Positions 9,026 through 17,376 of a DNA stretch of 64,000 nucleotides are shown here, in pieces. A program made the translations under genes and the position numbers. The DNA comes from Salinisphaera orenii subsp. orenii MK-B5 (GTDB lineage: Bacteria; Pseudomonadota; Gammaproteobacteria; Nevskiales; Salinisphaeraceae), in the NCBI RefSeq assembly GCF_003788635.1, contig NZ_AYKH01000034.1:62001-126000 (forward strand), given 5' to 3'. The notes beneath the pieces are model-generated. The model saw nothing but the letters and a program-made list of their open reading frames with translations, was not told the DNA's origin and did not search any database. Position 1 is the stretch's first letter. Every line of letters begins with the position of its first letter.

Positions 9026-9569
9026 CGGCACTCCTTGGCGATCGTGTCGCGGCCATTGTAGGCGTGCGGTCACGTGAGCTGTCTTGGGTGAACCACGGAG
9101 TCGGCCGCCGCGGCGGCAGCGCGGGTCGTGGCCGGCGGCGACGGCAAGGGCCGGTGCGCGGGTTGTCCGCGTCGGCGAGCGCGCTGTGGCGATGGGCACG
9201 GCGCCTCGAAGTCGGCCGGTTCCGGTTCGGCGTCTGCCAGTCTGGCCGCCTTGCGCCTTTGTATCGGTGCAGCGGTGCCGTGGGGTCGGCGTCGTCGAAC
9301 GGCTCTTGAGCACGCAAGTGTCAGCAGCAATACGACGAGAGGCAGCCCCGGGATCCGGATGCCGAGAGGCCCGGATTGTAGCGCGCTTCGCGCGCGCGAC
9401 CGGCGCCGTAGAGCGATCGATGGACGACAGACGTCGGCCGGTGCGCTGCGCTTTCCCGCATCGCGGAGTGCGCGGAAGATGGGTACGGGTACCGCCAACC
9501 AGGGGCGGGGCAGTTCGGCAAACCGGGTGCTTGCCGAGAGCGGCAGAAGCGCGCATACCGCCGCGCGAG
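9026..9569. other. Intergenic region between YrhK gene and tRNA-Glu
   Basis: These 544 bases contain no gene I can support. A minus-strand frame (9070-9498) has a hydrophobic run (GLPLVVLLLTLAC) followed by Arg/Ala/Pro-rich sequence. It lacks a start signal and any family resemblance, so it was not called. The tRNA transcript enters this region from the right; no clear intrinsic terminator was seen. Confidence 0.35.
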
Positions 9570-9645
9570 TGGCGCTCCCTACGAGAATCGAACTCGTGTT
9601 TCCGCCTTGAGAGGGCGGCGTCCTGGACCGCTAGACGAAGGGAGC
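9570..9645 (-). tRNA. tRNA-Glu (anticodon CUC)
   Basis: The minus strand folds into a full cloverleaf of 76 bases. The acceptor stem GCTCCCT pairs with AGGGAGC. The D-arm starts GTCTAGCGG. The anticodon stem CCGCC/GGCGG holds loop CTCTCAA, giving anticodon CUC. The T-arm is ACGAG-TTCGATT-CTCGT. The discriminator base is G and the CCA end is encoded. It resembles other bacterial tRNA-Glu genes and would read GAG codons. Confidence 0.97.
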
Positions 9646-9664
9646 GTCGCGGCGCGCGCCGCAC

Positions 9665-9692
9665 AGTATAGCGTTGTTGCGTAATGTCTCAA
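9665..9692 (-). promoter_or_regulatory. Sigma-70 promoter of tRNA-Glu
   Basis: On the minus strand, -35 TTGAGA (9692-9687) and -10 TATACT (9670-9665) are separated by 16 bases. A GC-rich discriminator follows, as is common for stable-RNA promoters. The predicted start lies about 13-14 bases before the tRNA 5' end. Confidence 0.75.
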
Positions 9693-9714
9693 GGGCTGGC
9701 GTGAACGCGCGCTT

Positions 9715-10845
9715 TCATTCCGGCCCGCCGCGTGATTCGACGAGCCCGTTGTAGCGGGCCACGAAGCGCCGATCGATGCGGTCCTTGATGCGCCACAGCC
9801 AGTAGCCCGCGGGCGCGATCGGCAGCCCGCGCGAGGCCACCGCGCGCCGGTCGCCGGTGCTGATCAGGGCCAGCGCGTGGCGTGGCGGGTCGAAGCGCCG
9901 CAGTCGGCGGCCTTGAACACTGCGGCGCAGATTGGCCGCGAGCACGCGCCCTTGGCGTACGGCGGTGACGCCGGCGCGCGGTGCCCCGGCCGGCGTGCTG
10001 GCGAGGTCGCCGCCGGCAAAGACCGTTTCGTGCGAGCTCGATCGCAGCGTCGCCGCGACCTGTACGAAGCCGTCGTCGTCGCGGCGCAGGCCGCTGCCGG
10101 CCAGCCACGCCGGCGCCTCGGCGCCGGCCGCCCAGATCACGCGCTCGGCGGCGATGCGGCGGCCGTCGGCGGTGACGAGCGCGCCGGGCGGCGTGTCGAC
10201 GACCGTTTGCCCGGTGTGCACCGCCACCCCCGCGGCCGCCAGGGCTCGGATCAGATAACGCCGGACCGGCTGCGGGTGGTCGGTCAGCAGGGCCGGCGAA
10301 CGGGTGAACAGCGCCAATCTCGGCGGTGCCGGTCGGTTCCGGCAGCGGTGGGCGAGCGCCAGCGCCAGTTCCACGCCGCCGGCGCCGCCGCCCACGATCG
10401 CCACCGGCGCGGCGCGGGTTTCGTGCGCCAGTGCGTCGACGGCCGCGAGCAGCGGCCCGGTCGGCTTGACCGCGATGGCGTGCGGCGCCGCCGCCGGCGG
10501 CCGGGGCGGCGCGCCGCTGTTCAGCGAGAGCCGGTCGTAGGCCAGCGTGCGGCCCCCGTCCAGCGTCAGCCGCGCGGCGTCCGCGTCGAGGCCGGCGGCG
10601 GCGGCGCGTATCCATCGGGCGCCGGCGTAGCGGGCCAGTCCGATCAGGTCGATCTCGATCTCGGTGCGGCGGTAGTGGCCGGCGATCCAGCCGGGCAGCA
10701 TGCCGGAGTAGATCATGCGCGCCTGCGGCTCGACCAGGACGATCTCGAGGCCCGGCAGCGGCCGTTGGCCGAATGCCCGCAGCACTTCGACGTGGGCGTG
10801 GCCGCCGCCGACCAGCAGCAGCCGCTTCCGCGCTGTCGTCGTCAT
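9715..10845 (-). CDS. FAD-dependent pyridine-nucleotide oxidoreductase (NDH-2/SelD-associated type)
   Basis: This is a 376-residue flavoprotein with two Rossmann motifs: GGGHAHVE at 13-20 for FAD and GGGAGGVE at 152-159 for NAD(P)H. A C-terminal FAD-binding segment reads VFAGGDLAS. The GGGHAH start and the downstream RMIYSGMLPGWIAGHY stretch are typical of NADH-dehydrogenase-like proteins that are free-standing or fused to selenophosphate synthase. No SelD domain is present here. It probably oxidises NAD(P)H at the inner membrane with a quinone or other acceptor. It is the last gene of a three-gene run with a rhomboid protease and a two-helix membrane protein, 19 bases after the latter. Confidence 0.82.
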   Translation of the reverse strand: MTTTARKRLLLVGGGHAHVEVLRAFGQRPLPGLEIVLVEPQARMIYSGMLPGWIAGHYRRTEIEIDLIGLARYAGARWIRAAAAGLDADAARLTLDGGRTLAYDRLSLNSGAPPRPPAAAPHAIAVKPTGPLLAAVDALAHETRAAPVAIVGGGAGGVELALALAHRCRNRPAPPRLALFTRSPALLTDHPQPVRRYLIRALAAAGVAVHTGQTVVDTPPGALVTADGRRIAAERVIWAAGAEAPAWLAGSGLRRDDDGFVQVAATLRSSSHETVFAGGDLASTPAGAPRAGVTAVRQGRVLAANLRRSVQGRRLRRFDPPRHALALISTGDRRAVASRGLPIAPAGYWLWRIKDRIDRRFVARYNGLVESRGGPE

Positions 10846-10864
10846 TGGCGGCCGGGCGGGGCGT

Positions 10865-11077
10865 TCATCGGAGTGCCGCCATGCCCTCGGTGCTCAGCCG
10901 CCAGAGGATCAGCACGGCATAGATCGTCACCAGGGCGATGCAGACCAGCGTGATCGTGCGCGGTCCCTTCTGTTCGGGCACCGGCTCGCCGCGCAGACGC
11001 CGCAGGCGGATGATGACCAGACGCACGGCGAGCCAGCCGACGAACGACAGGATCAGCAGGCCGAGGAGCAGCTTCAT
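10865..11077 (-). CDS. Small two-helix membrane protein
   Basis: This is a 70-residue protein with hydrophobic helices at about 2-22 and 42-62. They flank a basic, Arg-rich cytoplasmic loop (RLRRLRGEPVPEQKG). No family was recognised. The ATG lies six bases after the rhomboid gene stop and 19 bases precede the FAD oxidoreductase start, so all three are likely one operon. It may be an anchor or assembly partner for the flavoprotein; that is inference from position only. Confidence 0.65.
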   Translation of the reverse strand: MKLLLGLLILSFVGWLAVRLVIIRLRRLRGEPVPEQKGPRTITLVCIALVTIYAVLILWRLSTEGMAALR

Positions 11078-11083
11078 GTCGGC

Positions 11084-11692
11084 TCAGCCGCCGGACAGCG
11101 GCGCCGTCAGCCGCTCGACGAACAGCCCGGCGAGCCGGGGCTCGAGGCAGAGCGCGAATACGACGCCGAAGGCCGCTCCCCACAGATGCGCGCTGTGGTT
11201 GATGTGGTCGTGGCCGAAGCGGCCGGCATACAGGCCGTAGGCCGTGTAGAGGCCCGCGAACACGATTGCCGGCAGCGGAAAGAAGAAGACATAGATGGTC
11301 GACCACGGCGCGATCAGGATATAGACGAACAGCACCGCCGAGACCGCCCCCGAAGCGCCCAGGCTGCGGTATCGCGAATCGTGTCGGTGGGCCAGGTAGC
11401 TCGGCAGGATGGCGACCACGATCGCGGCGAGATAGAACAGCGCGTAGCCCGCCATGCCGATGTAGCGGGTGAAAAACCCCTCGATCGCGCGGCCGAAGAA
11501 GAACAGCGTGATCATGTTGAACAGCAGGTGCGGGGCGTCCGCGTGCACGAAGCCGTGGGTCAGCAGCCGCCAGGCCTCGCCGCGGTTGACCGCGGGCGGC
11601 CAGAACAGCAGGCGTTCGAGCTGGGTCCGGTTCTGGAACCCGGTCATGGACAGCGCGCAGGTCAGCGCGATCAGGGCAATCGTGATGGCCAT
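11084..11692 (-). CDS. Rhomboid-family intramembrane serine protease
   Basis: This is a 202-residue protein with six membrane helices. The catalytic dyad is present: Ser114 in LGASGAVSA and His169 in NHSAHLWGAAFG (an HxxGxxxG helix). The supporting HLLFNM motif (His55, Asn59) forms the oxyanion site in helix 2. Rhomboids cleave membrane proteins within or near transmembrane segments; the substrate here is unknown. It leads the operon with the small two-helix protein and the FAD oxidoreductase, either of which could be a substrate or partner. Confidence 0.9.
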   Translation of the reverse strand: MAITIALIALTCALSMTGFQNRTQLERLLFWPPAVNRGEAWRLLTHGFVHADAPHLLFNMITLFFFGRAIEGFFTRYIGMAGYALFYLAAIVVAILPSYLAHRHDSRYRSLGASGAVSAVLFVYILIAPWSTIYVFFFPLPAIVFAGLYTAYGLYAGRFGHDHINHSAHLWGAAFGVVFALCLEPRLAGLFVERLTAPLSGG

Positions 11693-11900
11693 GGGCGTTC
11701 TTCGGCTGGAAACGACGAACCACCGACGACGCCGGCGGCGCTCCGATTATACGGGCGCCGGCGTCGCCGGGTGTCTTGGTAGCGTCCTGGTTGGCGTCGA
11801 GAAGGCCGGCCGGTCCGTTCGCGCGCCGCCGCCGTGCGCCGGCCGCGCCGCGGTTCGCTTGGCCCCGGCGTAACCGGTGTCGCGGCCCCTGGCGTGCGCG

Positions 11901-13223
11901 CTAGCGCTTGACCGCAGAGTGCGCGCGCCCGGCCGCGCCGAGCATGATCTTGCCGATGCGCAGCCCCGCCTGGCCGGCGGTCTCGCCGCGGTGGAAATCC
12001 TCGTTGCGCGGGTCGAGCTCGTAGAGATGATGACCGCCGTGCGGCGAGGTGGTCACATAGTCCACGCGCTCGGCCTCCGGCACGTCGGCGCGCTTCTGCA
12101 GGCGATACAGCAGGTACACCGCCAGCAACAGCAGGAAGCCGGTGTTGGTGAAGAACAGGCCGTTCGGGCCCGCCCGGTCCATGACCGAGGCGGCCACCAC
12201 TGGGCCGATGCAGCTGCCGATGCCGTAGGCCAGCAGCAGCGTCGTGCTCGCGGCCGTGATCTGATGCGTGGGCATCTGATCGTTGGTGATCGCCACCGCC
12301 ACCGGGTAGAGCGCCGCCGCCAGCCCCATGTAGAGGCCGACCATGCCGATGAGGGCGTACGGATGCACCGTGCCCATGGCCGGAATGGCGATGCTCGCGC
12401 CGGCGGCCACGGCCAGCACACCGAACAACACCCGCCGGCGATTGAAGCGATCGCACATCCGCCCGACCGGCCAGGCCGCGACCATTGCGCCGATGATGGC
12501 GCTGGCCATGAACAGCGACACGCGGTCGGTGCTCAGGCCGACGCGGTCGGCGTAGACCGGCGCCATGGCGTAGAAGGCGCTGGTGAGCAGGCCGCCGATC
12601 AGGGAGCCGCTCACGCCCACGGGCGATATCTTGTAGAGCCGCTTCAGCGAGATGCGCTCGGCGTCCTCGGTCGCCGGTGCGTGCATGCGCGTCAGCGACA
12701 GCGGGATCACGGCGAGCGTGACCAGGATCGCGGCCAGCGTGTACGGCAGGGTCGAATCCGGCGAGCCGATGTTGATCAGCAGCTGTCCCGAGGCGGTCGA
12801 GAGGAAGAACACGACCTGATACACCGCGAACAGGCGCGCCCGGTTCTCGTTGGTCGCGCGGCTGGAGAACCAGCTTTCCATGACGATCATCAGCCCGGCC
12901 ATGGCGAAGCCCGCCAGCCCGCGCAGCGCGGCCCAGAGGGGGGCGTTCACCGCCAGCGGATAGATCTGGATGCTGACCGCCAGCGTGGTCGCGAACACCG
13001 CGAAGGCGCGGATATGGCCCACACGCTCGACCACGCGTTCGGCGAAGACCGTGCCGCCGACGAAGCCGATCGAATAGCAGACCATGATCCAGCCGATCAG
13101 ACTGGTGGAGAAGTTCTCCATGCTCAGTCGCAGGCCGAGCAGCGTCATCAGGAAGGCGTTGCCGGCGACCAGCAGCACGATGCTGGATATCAGGGCGATC
13201 AGGGACGTGGCCAGTTTCGTCAT
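11901..13223 (-). CDS. Major facilitator superfamily transporter, YcaD-like
   Basis: This 440-residue protein has 12 predicted membrane helices with a cytoplasmic loop at mid-protein. The N-terminal half shows the pattern of YcaD/uncharacterised MFS proteins (FSTSLIGWIMVCYSIGFVGG, then an AERVVERVGHIR loop). The second half contains GRMCDRFNRRRVLFG, the equivalent motif A loop. A roughly 55-residue cytoplasmic tail is rich in His, Glu and Arg. The family exports or takes up small organic molecules and the substrate is not predictable. It is transcribed alone. Confidence 0.85.
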   Translation of the reverse strand: MTKLATSLIALISSIVLLVAGNAFLMTLLGLRLSMENFSTSLIGWIMVCYSIGFVGGTVFAERVVERVGHIRAFAVFATTLAVSIQIYPLAVNAPLWAALRGLAGFAMAGLMIVMESWFSSRATNENRARLFAVYQVVFFLSTASGQLLINIGSPDSTLPYTLAAILVTLAVIPLSLTRMHAPATEDAERISLKRLYKISPVGVSGSLIGGLLTSAFYAMAPVYADRVGLSTDRVSLFMASAIIGAMVAAWPVGRMCDRFNRRRVLFGVLAVAAGASIAIPAMGTVHPYALIGMVGLYMGLAAALYPVAVAITNDQMPTHQITAASTTLLLAYGIGSCIGPVVAASVMDRAGPNGLFFTNTGFLLLLAVYLLYRLQKRADVPEAERVDYVTTSPHGGHHLYELDPRNEDFHRGETAGQAGLRIGKIMLGAAGRAHSAVKR

Positions 13224-13325
13224 GGCGGAACTCGAAGAGCGGCGAAGAGGGCGTCGCCCGTCCGGGGCGGCGCTGGATTGTGGTTACGGTATCGGCGGCA
13301 GGCGCGAGACCCTGCCCCCGGGGCG

Positions 13326-13688
13326 TCATGCGCTTTCGACGTGCAGCCTCAGCTGTGGATGATCGAAGGCCACCCGACCGGCGATGGCCGCGACGGCCTC
13401 GATCGGCTGCCTGTAGACCCAGGCGGCGTCCTCGAGCGTCTCGCCGCCGGGCAGCTGCAGATGGTAGTACTGCGCCTCGCCCTTGTGGGGACAGTGCGTG
13501 CGTGTGGCCGAGGGATTGAGCCGGTCCGGGGCGATATCCGCGTGCGGCAGGTACCACCGCGTCGGATAGCCGCGTTCGTGCAGCGTGATCGCATCGCGCG
13601 AATCGGCCAGCAGCACCTCGCCCGCGGACACGCGAACCCGTACCGGGGCTGCCTCGAGATGGATGCGATCATCACGCTTCGCCGCCAT
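13326..13688 (-). CDS. DUF427 domain protein
   Basis: This is a 120-residue protein made of one DUF427 domain. Characteristic stretches are VLADSRDAITLHERGYPTRWYLP-like sequence at about 26-48, THCPHKGEAQYYHL near 64-77 and DAAWVYRQP near 87-95. The family is a small beta-barrel of unknown biochemical role, common in proteobacteria and actinobacteria. ATG 13688 was chosen over an upstream in-frame extension because a GGAG-like site precedes it and the domain starts here. It is divergent from the dihydroxyacetone kinase gene. Confidence 0.82.
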   Translation of the reverse strand: MAAKRDDRIHLEAAPVRVRVSAGEVLLADSRDAITLHERGYPTRWYLPHADIAPDRLNPSATRTHCPHKGEAQYYHLQLPGGETLEDAAWVYRQPIEAVAAIAGRVAFDHPQLRLHVESA

Positions 13689-13908
13689 GGCGCTGCTCCG
13701 GCCGGAGAATAGGGAACGCGCGAGCGCACACCGGTACGCGCGTACGCTAAGAATTGGTTGTCCACCACCGGTTTTCAAGACGCCACCGCGCGCTGTCATG
13801 AAAGTTTCTTGGCGTATCCGCGCGCGGTGGCCGCGGGCCGGGCCGGCGCTGCTAATCTGACGCCCTTTGGGGCGGCGGCCGATAGGGCCGGAACGACAGG
13901 AGCAGCGC

Positions 13909-15540
13909 ATGGATTTCTTCTACAACCGGGCCGAAGATGTCGTCGACGAGGTCCTCGACGGCTGGAGCCGGCTGGCGCCGACCGCGCGCAGCGCGCGCGC
14001 CTCGGGCGTGCGCGTGATCGTCGATCGCGACTGGTCGCGCGATCACGTGGCCGTGCTCTCCGGCGGCGGCGCGGGCCACGAGCCCGCGCATGCGGGCTTC
14101 GTCGGTCGCGGCATGCTCGCCGCGGCCATCGCCGGCGATCTGTTCACCTCGCCGAGCGTGGCGGCGGTGCTCGCCGGCATCCGCGCGACCTGCGGGCCCG
14201 CGGGCTGCCTGCTGGTCATCAAGAACTACACCGGCGACCGGCTCAATTTCGGCCTGGCCGCCGAGCGTGCCCGCCGCGAGGGCTATCGGGTGCGCTCGGT
14301 TATCGTGGCGGACGATATCGCGCTGGCCGGCACCGACCAGCCGCGGGGGCTCGCCGGCACCGTGCTCGTGCACAAGATCGCGGGGCACGTGGCTGCCGAC
14401 GGGGCCGATCTGGACACCGTGGCCGACACCGCCCAGCGCGTCTGCGACGGCCTGTGTTCGATCGGCCTCGCCCTGTCCAGCGCCACGCTGCCCGGGCATG
14501 CCATCGATCCGCGCGCGCCGGAGCTCGGTCTGGGCATCCACAACGAACCGGGCGTCTCCGCGGTCGCGCCGAGGAATGCGGCCGAGGCCATGGCGCTCGC
14601 GCTCGAGCCGCTGCTCGCGGCCGCCGACGCCCGTTTCGGTGCGGACGTACCGACGGTGGTGCTGCTCAACAACCTGGGCAGCTGCTCCACTCAGGAGATG
14701 GGCGTGCTGCTCGACACGCTGCTGAGCCGACTGCCGGCGGCGCGCGTGGCCCGCCTGATCACCCCCGCACCGGTGATGACGTCGCTGAACATGCACGGTT
14801 TCTCGGTCACGCTGCTGCCCGCCCACGACGACTTCATCGAGGCGCTGGCCTCGCCGGTCGCGGCCATCGGCTGGCCCGGCATGCATATCCCGCATGCGGT
14901 CGAGACCTTCGAGCCCGAACTCGACACGCGGGAACCGGCACGGACCGGGCGTCGCGATGCGGCACGTGAAGATGCGATCCGCGCCGTGGTCGATGCCCTG
15001 ATCGACGCTCGCGACGAGCTGGATGCCCTGGATGCGAAGACCGGCGACGGCGACACCGGCGCGACGTTCGCCGCCGGCGCCCGGGCGGTCGCGGCCGCGC
15101 TGGACGCGGGCGCACTGGCCAGCGGTGACGACGCCGGTCTCGCCGAAGGCATCGGCGATATCCTCGCCCGCGACATGGGCGGCTCCGCCGGCGTGCTGCT
15201 GTCGATCCTGGCGACGGCGACCGGCGCCGGCCTGAACGAGGGCCGTGACTGGACCGCGGCGCTGGCTGTCGGGGTCGAGCGCATGCGCCACTACGGCGGT
15301 GCCGCGCCGGGCGATCGCACCTTGCTGGATGCGCTGATGCCGGCCATCGAGGCTCTCGCCGACAACGGCGATCTGACCGCCGCCGCGGCGGCCGCGCGCG
15401 CCGGCGCCGATGCCACCGCGAGGATGACCGTGGCCCATGCCGGGCGTGCCGCCCAGGTGCGCGCCGACGCCCTGACCGGCGTGACCGATCCGGGCGCCGA
15501 GGCGATTGCCCTCGTATTCGAGGCGATTGCCCCGAGCTAG
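13909..15540 (+). CDS. ATP-dependent dihydroxyacetone kinase (DhaK-DhaL fusion)
   Basis: This enzyme phosphorylates dihydroxyacetone (or glyceraldehyde or a related triose) with ATP. Residues 1-335 form the DhaK substrate domain, with GGGAGHEPAHAGFVG at 52-66, KNYTGD at 105-110 and His211 in GIHNEPG, the residue that binds the ketone covalently. Residues 350-543 form DhaL, with the Mg-ATP aspartates in DAKTGDGDTG (D375, D380, D382). At 543 residues it is a typical single-chain ATP-type kinase rather than a PTS-dependent DhaKLM. The ATG is preceded by AGGAG at good spacing. It sits immediately upstream of the sigma-54-controlled alcohol and aldehyde dehydrogenase genes, suggesting metabolism of glycerol-like polyols, but it lies before that promoter. 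It could also act in a sugar or tetrose branch. Confidence 0.9.
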   Translation: MDFFYNRAEDVVDEVLDGWSRLAPTARSARASGVRVIVDRDWSRDHVAVLSGGGAGHEPAHAGFVGRGMLAAAIAGDLFTSPSVAAVLAGIRATCGPAGCLLVIKNYTGDRLNFGLAAERARREGYRVRSVIVADDIALAGTDQPRGLAGTVLVHKIAGHVAADGADLDTVADTAQRVCDGLCSIGLALSSATLPGHAIDPRAPELGLGIHNEPGVSAVAPRNAAEAMALALEPLLAAADARFGADVPTVVLLNNLGSCSTQEMGVLLDTLLSRLPAARVARLITPAPVMTSLNMHGFSVTLLPAHDDFIEALASPVAAIGWPGMHIPHAVETFEPELDTREPARTGRRDAAREDAIRAVVDALIDARDELDALDAKTGDGDTGATFAAGARAVAAALDAGALASGDDAGLAEGIGDILARDMGGSAGVLLSILATATGAGLNEGRDWTAALAVGVERMRHYGGAAPGDRTLLDALMPAIEALADNGDLTAAAAAARAGADATARMTVAHAGRAAQVRADALTGVTDPGAEAIALVFEAIAPS

Positions 15541-15542
15541 AC

Positions 15543-15607
15543 GCAACGACTGTTGCGCCAAGTGGGACAGTTGTTGCGGCCGGGCGTCGCGATGCAACAG
15601 CTGTCGC
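15543..15607 (+). promoter_or_regulatory. Three 14-bp palindromic activator sites (candidate UAS)
   Basis: Three copies of a palindrome with derived consensus GCAACAGCTGTTGC occur in 65 bases: 15543-15556 (12/14 match), 15564-15577 (11/14) and 15594-15607 (13/14). Centre-to-centre distances are 21 and 30 bases, about two and three helical turns, so all three face the same side. They lie about 110-180 bases upstream of a sigma-54 promoter, the usual place for an enhancer. The AcoR-type activator encoded at 19612-21546 is the natural candidate to bind them. This is inference. Confidence 0.7.
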
Positions 15608-15648
15608 GCTGCACGGCGTTCGGGCAGCGATTCGTTCCGCTTAATAAA

Positions 15649-15661
15649 TATCAATAAATTC
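15649..15661 (+). promoter_or_regulatory. Candidate IHF site
   Basis: TATCAATAAATTC matches the IHF consensus WATCAANNNNTTR at all but the last position. It sits in an AT-rich island (about 15640-15690) unlike the surrounding GC-rich DNA, between the triple palindrome and the sigma-54 promoter, where DNA bending is typically needed. Confidence 0.55.
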
Positions 15662-15717
15662 ATTAAGATATTTGATTTTATTGTGCCGGTTTCGTGTCTC
15701 TTGATGTAATCCGCAAG

Positions 15718-15734
15718 CTGGCATGTGCCTTGCT
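15718..15734 (+). promoter_or_regulatory. Sigma-54 (-24/-12) promoter of aldA and PQQ alcohol dehydrogenase
   Basis: CTGGCATGTGCCTTGCT has the invariant GG (15720-15721) and GC (15732-15733) at the obligatory ten-base spacing. It matches consensus TGGCAC-N5-TTGC except for one position. Transcription would start near 15745, giving a leader of about 165 bases before the aldA GTG. It requires an AAA+ activator, and one is encoded at the far end of this module. Confidence 0.8.
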
Positions 15735-15910
15735 CCTGTCTCTGCTGAATACAAGGCGGCCATCGTGAGTTGCCACGAATAACAAGGCGTACGAGGAGAT
15801 TCCTTCAGCCCCACCGGTTTCGCTGCATCTGCGATGGCTGCTGGTAAGCCATGTCGCGCTCTTCCTCGCTCGTCTCATGTTTTGGATTGCAGCAAACAGG
15901 AGCGCACGAC

Positions 15911-17353
15911 GTGAACGATTCCGATATCTGTCAGAACTACATCGGCGGCGCGTTCGCGGCCGCCGGCGGCGAGACGATTGCCGTCGAGAACCCGGCGACC
16001 CAGACGACCCTCGGTCATATCCCGGACAGCGACGTGGCGACGGTCAATCGCGCTGTCGCCGCGGCGCGCGCGGCCCAGCCCGCCTGGGAAAAGCTTCCGG
16101 CCATCGAACGCGCGGGTTACCTGCGCCAGATCAGCGCCAGGTTGCGCGAACGCGTGGCCGAGTTCGCCGACCTCATAGTGCGCGAGCAGGGCAAGGTTCG
16201 CGCGCTTGCCGAAGTGGAGGTGAACTTCACCGCCGACTACATCGACTACATGGCCGAATGGGCGCGGCGTATCGAGGGCGAGGTGATCGAAAGTGACCGT
16301 GCCGGCGAGAGCATCTTCCTTCTGCGCAAGCCGGTCGGGGTGGTTGCCGGGATCCTGCCGTGGAACTTCCCGTTCTTTCTGATCGCGCGCAAGATGGCGC
16401 CGGCGCTGGTGACCGGCAACACGGTGGTCATCAAACCCAGCGAGGAAACGCCGCTCAACGCCTACGCGTTCGCCCGGCTCGTCGCCGAAACCGGTCTGCC
16501 GGCCGGCGTGTTCAATCTCGTGGGCGGCCGCGGCGCGAGCACGGGCGATTCCATGTGTTCGCATCCCGACGTGGGGCTGATCACTTTCACCGGCAGCGTG
16601 GCCACGGGCTCCCGCATCATGGCCACGGCCGCGAAAAACCTCACCCGGGTGAATCTGGAACTGGGCGGCAAGGCGCCGGCGATCGTGCTGGCCGACGCCG
16701 ATCTCGATCTGGCGGCGAAAGCCATCTGCGATTCGCGCACGATCAACACCGGCCAGGTCTGCAACTGCGCCGAGCGAATCTACGTGGAGAAAAGCGTCGC
16801 CGAGCCGTTGGCCGAGAAGATCGCCGCTCATCTGAAGGCCACACGCTATGGCGATCCATCGGCCGAGAATGAGCTCGACATGGGCCCGCTCATCAACAAG
16901 GCCGGGCTGGACAAGGTCGTGTCCATGGTCGAGCAGGCCAAGGCCGACGGCGCAACCGTGGTTACCGGTGGTAGCGCGTCCGATCTGGGCCAGGGCTATC
17001 ACTACCTGCCGACGCTGCTCACCGACTGCCGCGCCGACATGTCGATCATGCGTGACGAGATCTTCGGCCCGGTGCTGCCCATGCAGACCGTGGATTCGTT
17101 GGATGAGGCGATCGCGCTCGCCAACGACTCCGACTACGGCCTGACGTCGTCGATCTACACCACGAACATCAACGCTGCGATGCAGGCCGTGCACGCCCTG
17201 CAGTACGGCGAGACCTATATCAACCGCGAAAACTTCGAGGCCATGCAGGGCTTTCATGCCGGCCGGCGCAAGTCGGGCATCGGCGGCGCCGACGGCAAGC
17301 ACGGCCTCTACGAGTTCATGGAGACGCATGTCGTCTACATGCAGCACGGCTAA
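15911..17353 (+). CDS. aldA: AldA-type aldehyde dehydrogenase (lactaldehyde/glycolaldehyde)
   Basis: This is an NAD-dependent aldehyde dehydrogenase of 480 residues whose sequence follows E. coli AldA almost throughout. Examples are FTADYIDYMAEWARR near 106-120, GILPWNFPFFLIARKMAPAL near 147-166 and the end segment INRENFEAMQGFHAG. Catalytic residues are Glu250 (LELGGKAP) and Cys284 (GQVCNCAE). The family oxidises lactaldehyde, glycolaldehyde and similar short aldehydes to acids in the cytoplasm. The GTG at 15911 was chosen because AGGAG precedes it by eight bases. An in-frame ATG at 15851 would add 20 residues that do not match the family. It is the first gene of a two-gene unit with the PQQ dehydrogenase 23 bases downstream, driven by the sigma-54 promoter. 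Confidence 0.9.
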   Translation: MNDSDICQNYIGGAFAAAGGETIAVENPATQTTLGHIPDSDVATVNRAVAAARAAQPAWEKLPAIERAGYLRQISARLRERVAEFADLIVREQGKVRALAEVEVNFTADYIDYMAEWARRIEGEVIESDRAGESIFLLRKPVGVVAGILPWNFPFFLIARKMAPALVTGNTVVIKPSEETPLNAYAFARLVAETGLPAGVFNLVGGRGASTGDSMCSHPDVGLITFTGSVATGSRIMATAAKNLTRVNLELGGKAPAIVLADADLDLAAKAICDSRTINTGQVCNCAERIYVEKSVAEPLAEKIAAHLKATRYGDPSAENELDMGPLINKAGLDKVVSMVEQAKADGATVVTGGSASDLGQGYHYLPTLLTDCRADMSIMRDEIFGPVLPMQTVDSLDEAIALANDSDYGLTSSIYTTNINAAMQAVHALQYGETYINRENFEAMQGFHAGRRKSGIGGADGKHGLYEFMETHVVYMQHG

Positions 17354-17376
17354 TCGGACCGAGGAGAACCATCCCA

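Noticed and set aside
9070-9498. Minus-strand frame of 142 codons with a hydrophobic run
   Set aside because: No start signal before the hydrophobic run, and the remainder is Arg/Ala/Pro-rich without homology.
15851-15910. ATG at 15851 as the aldA start
   Set aside because: It would add 20 residues not matching AldA proteins and has no ribosome-binding site, whereas GTG 15911 has AGGAG at good spacing.
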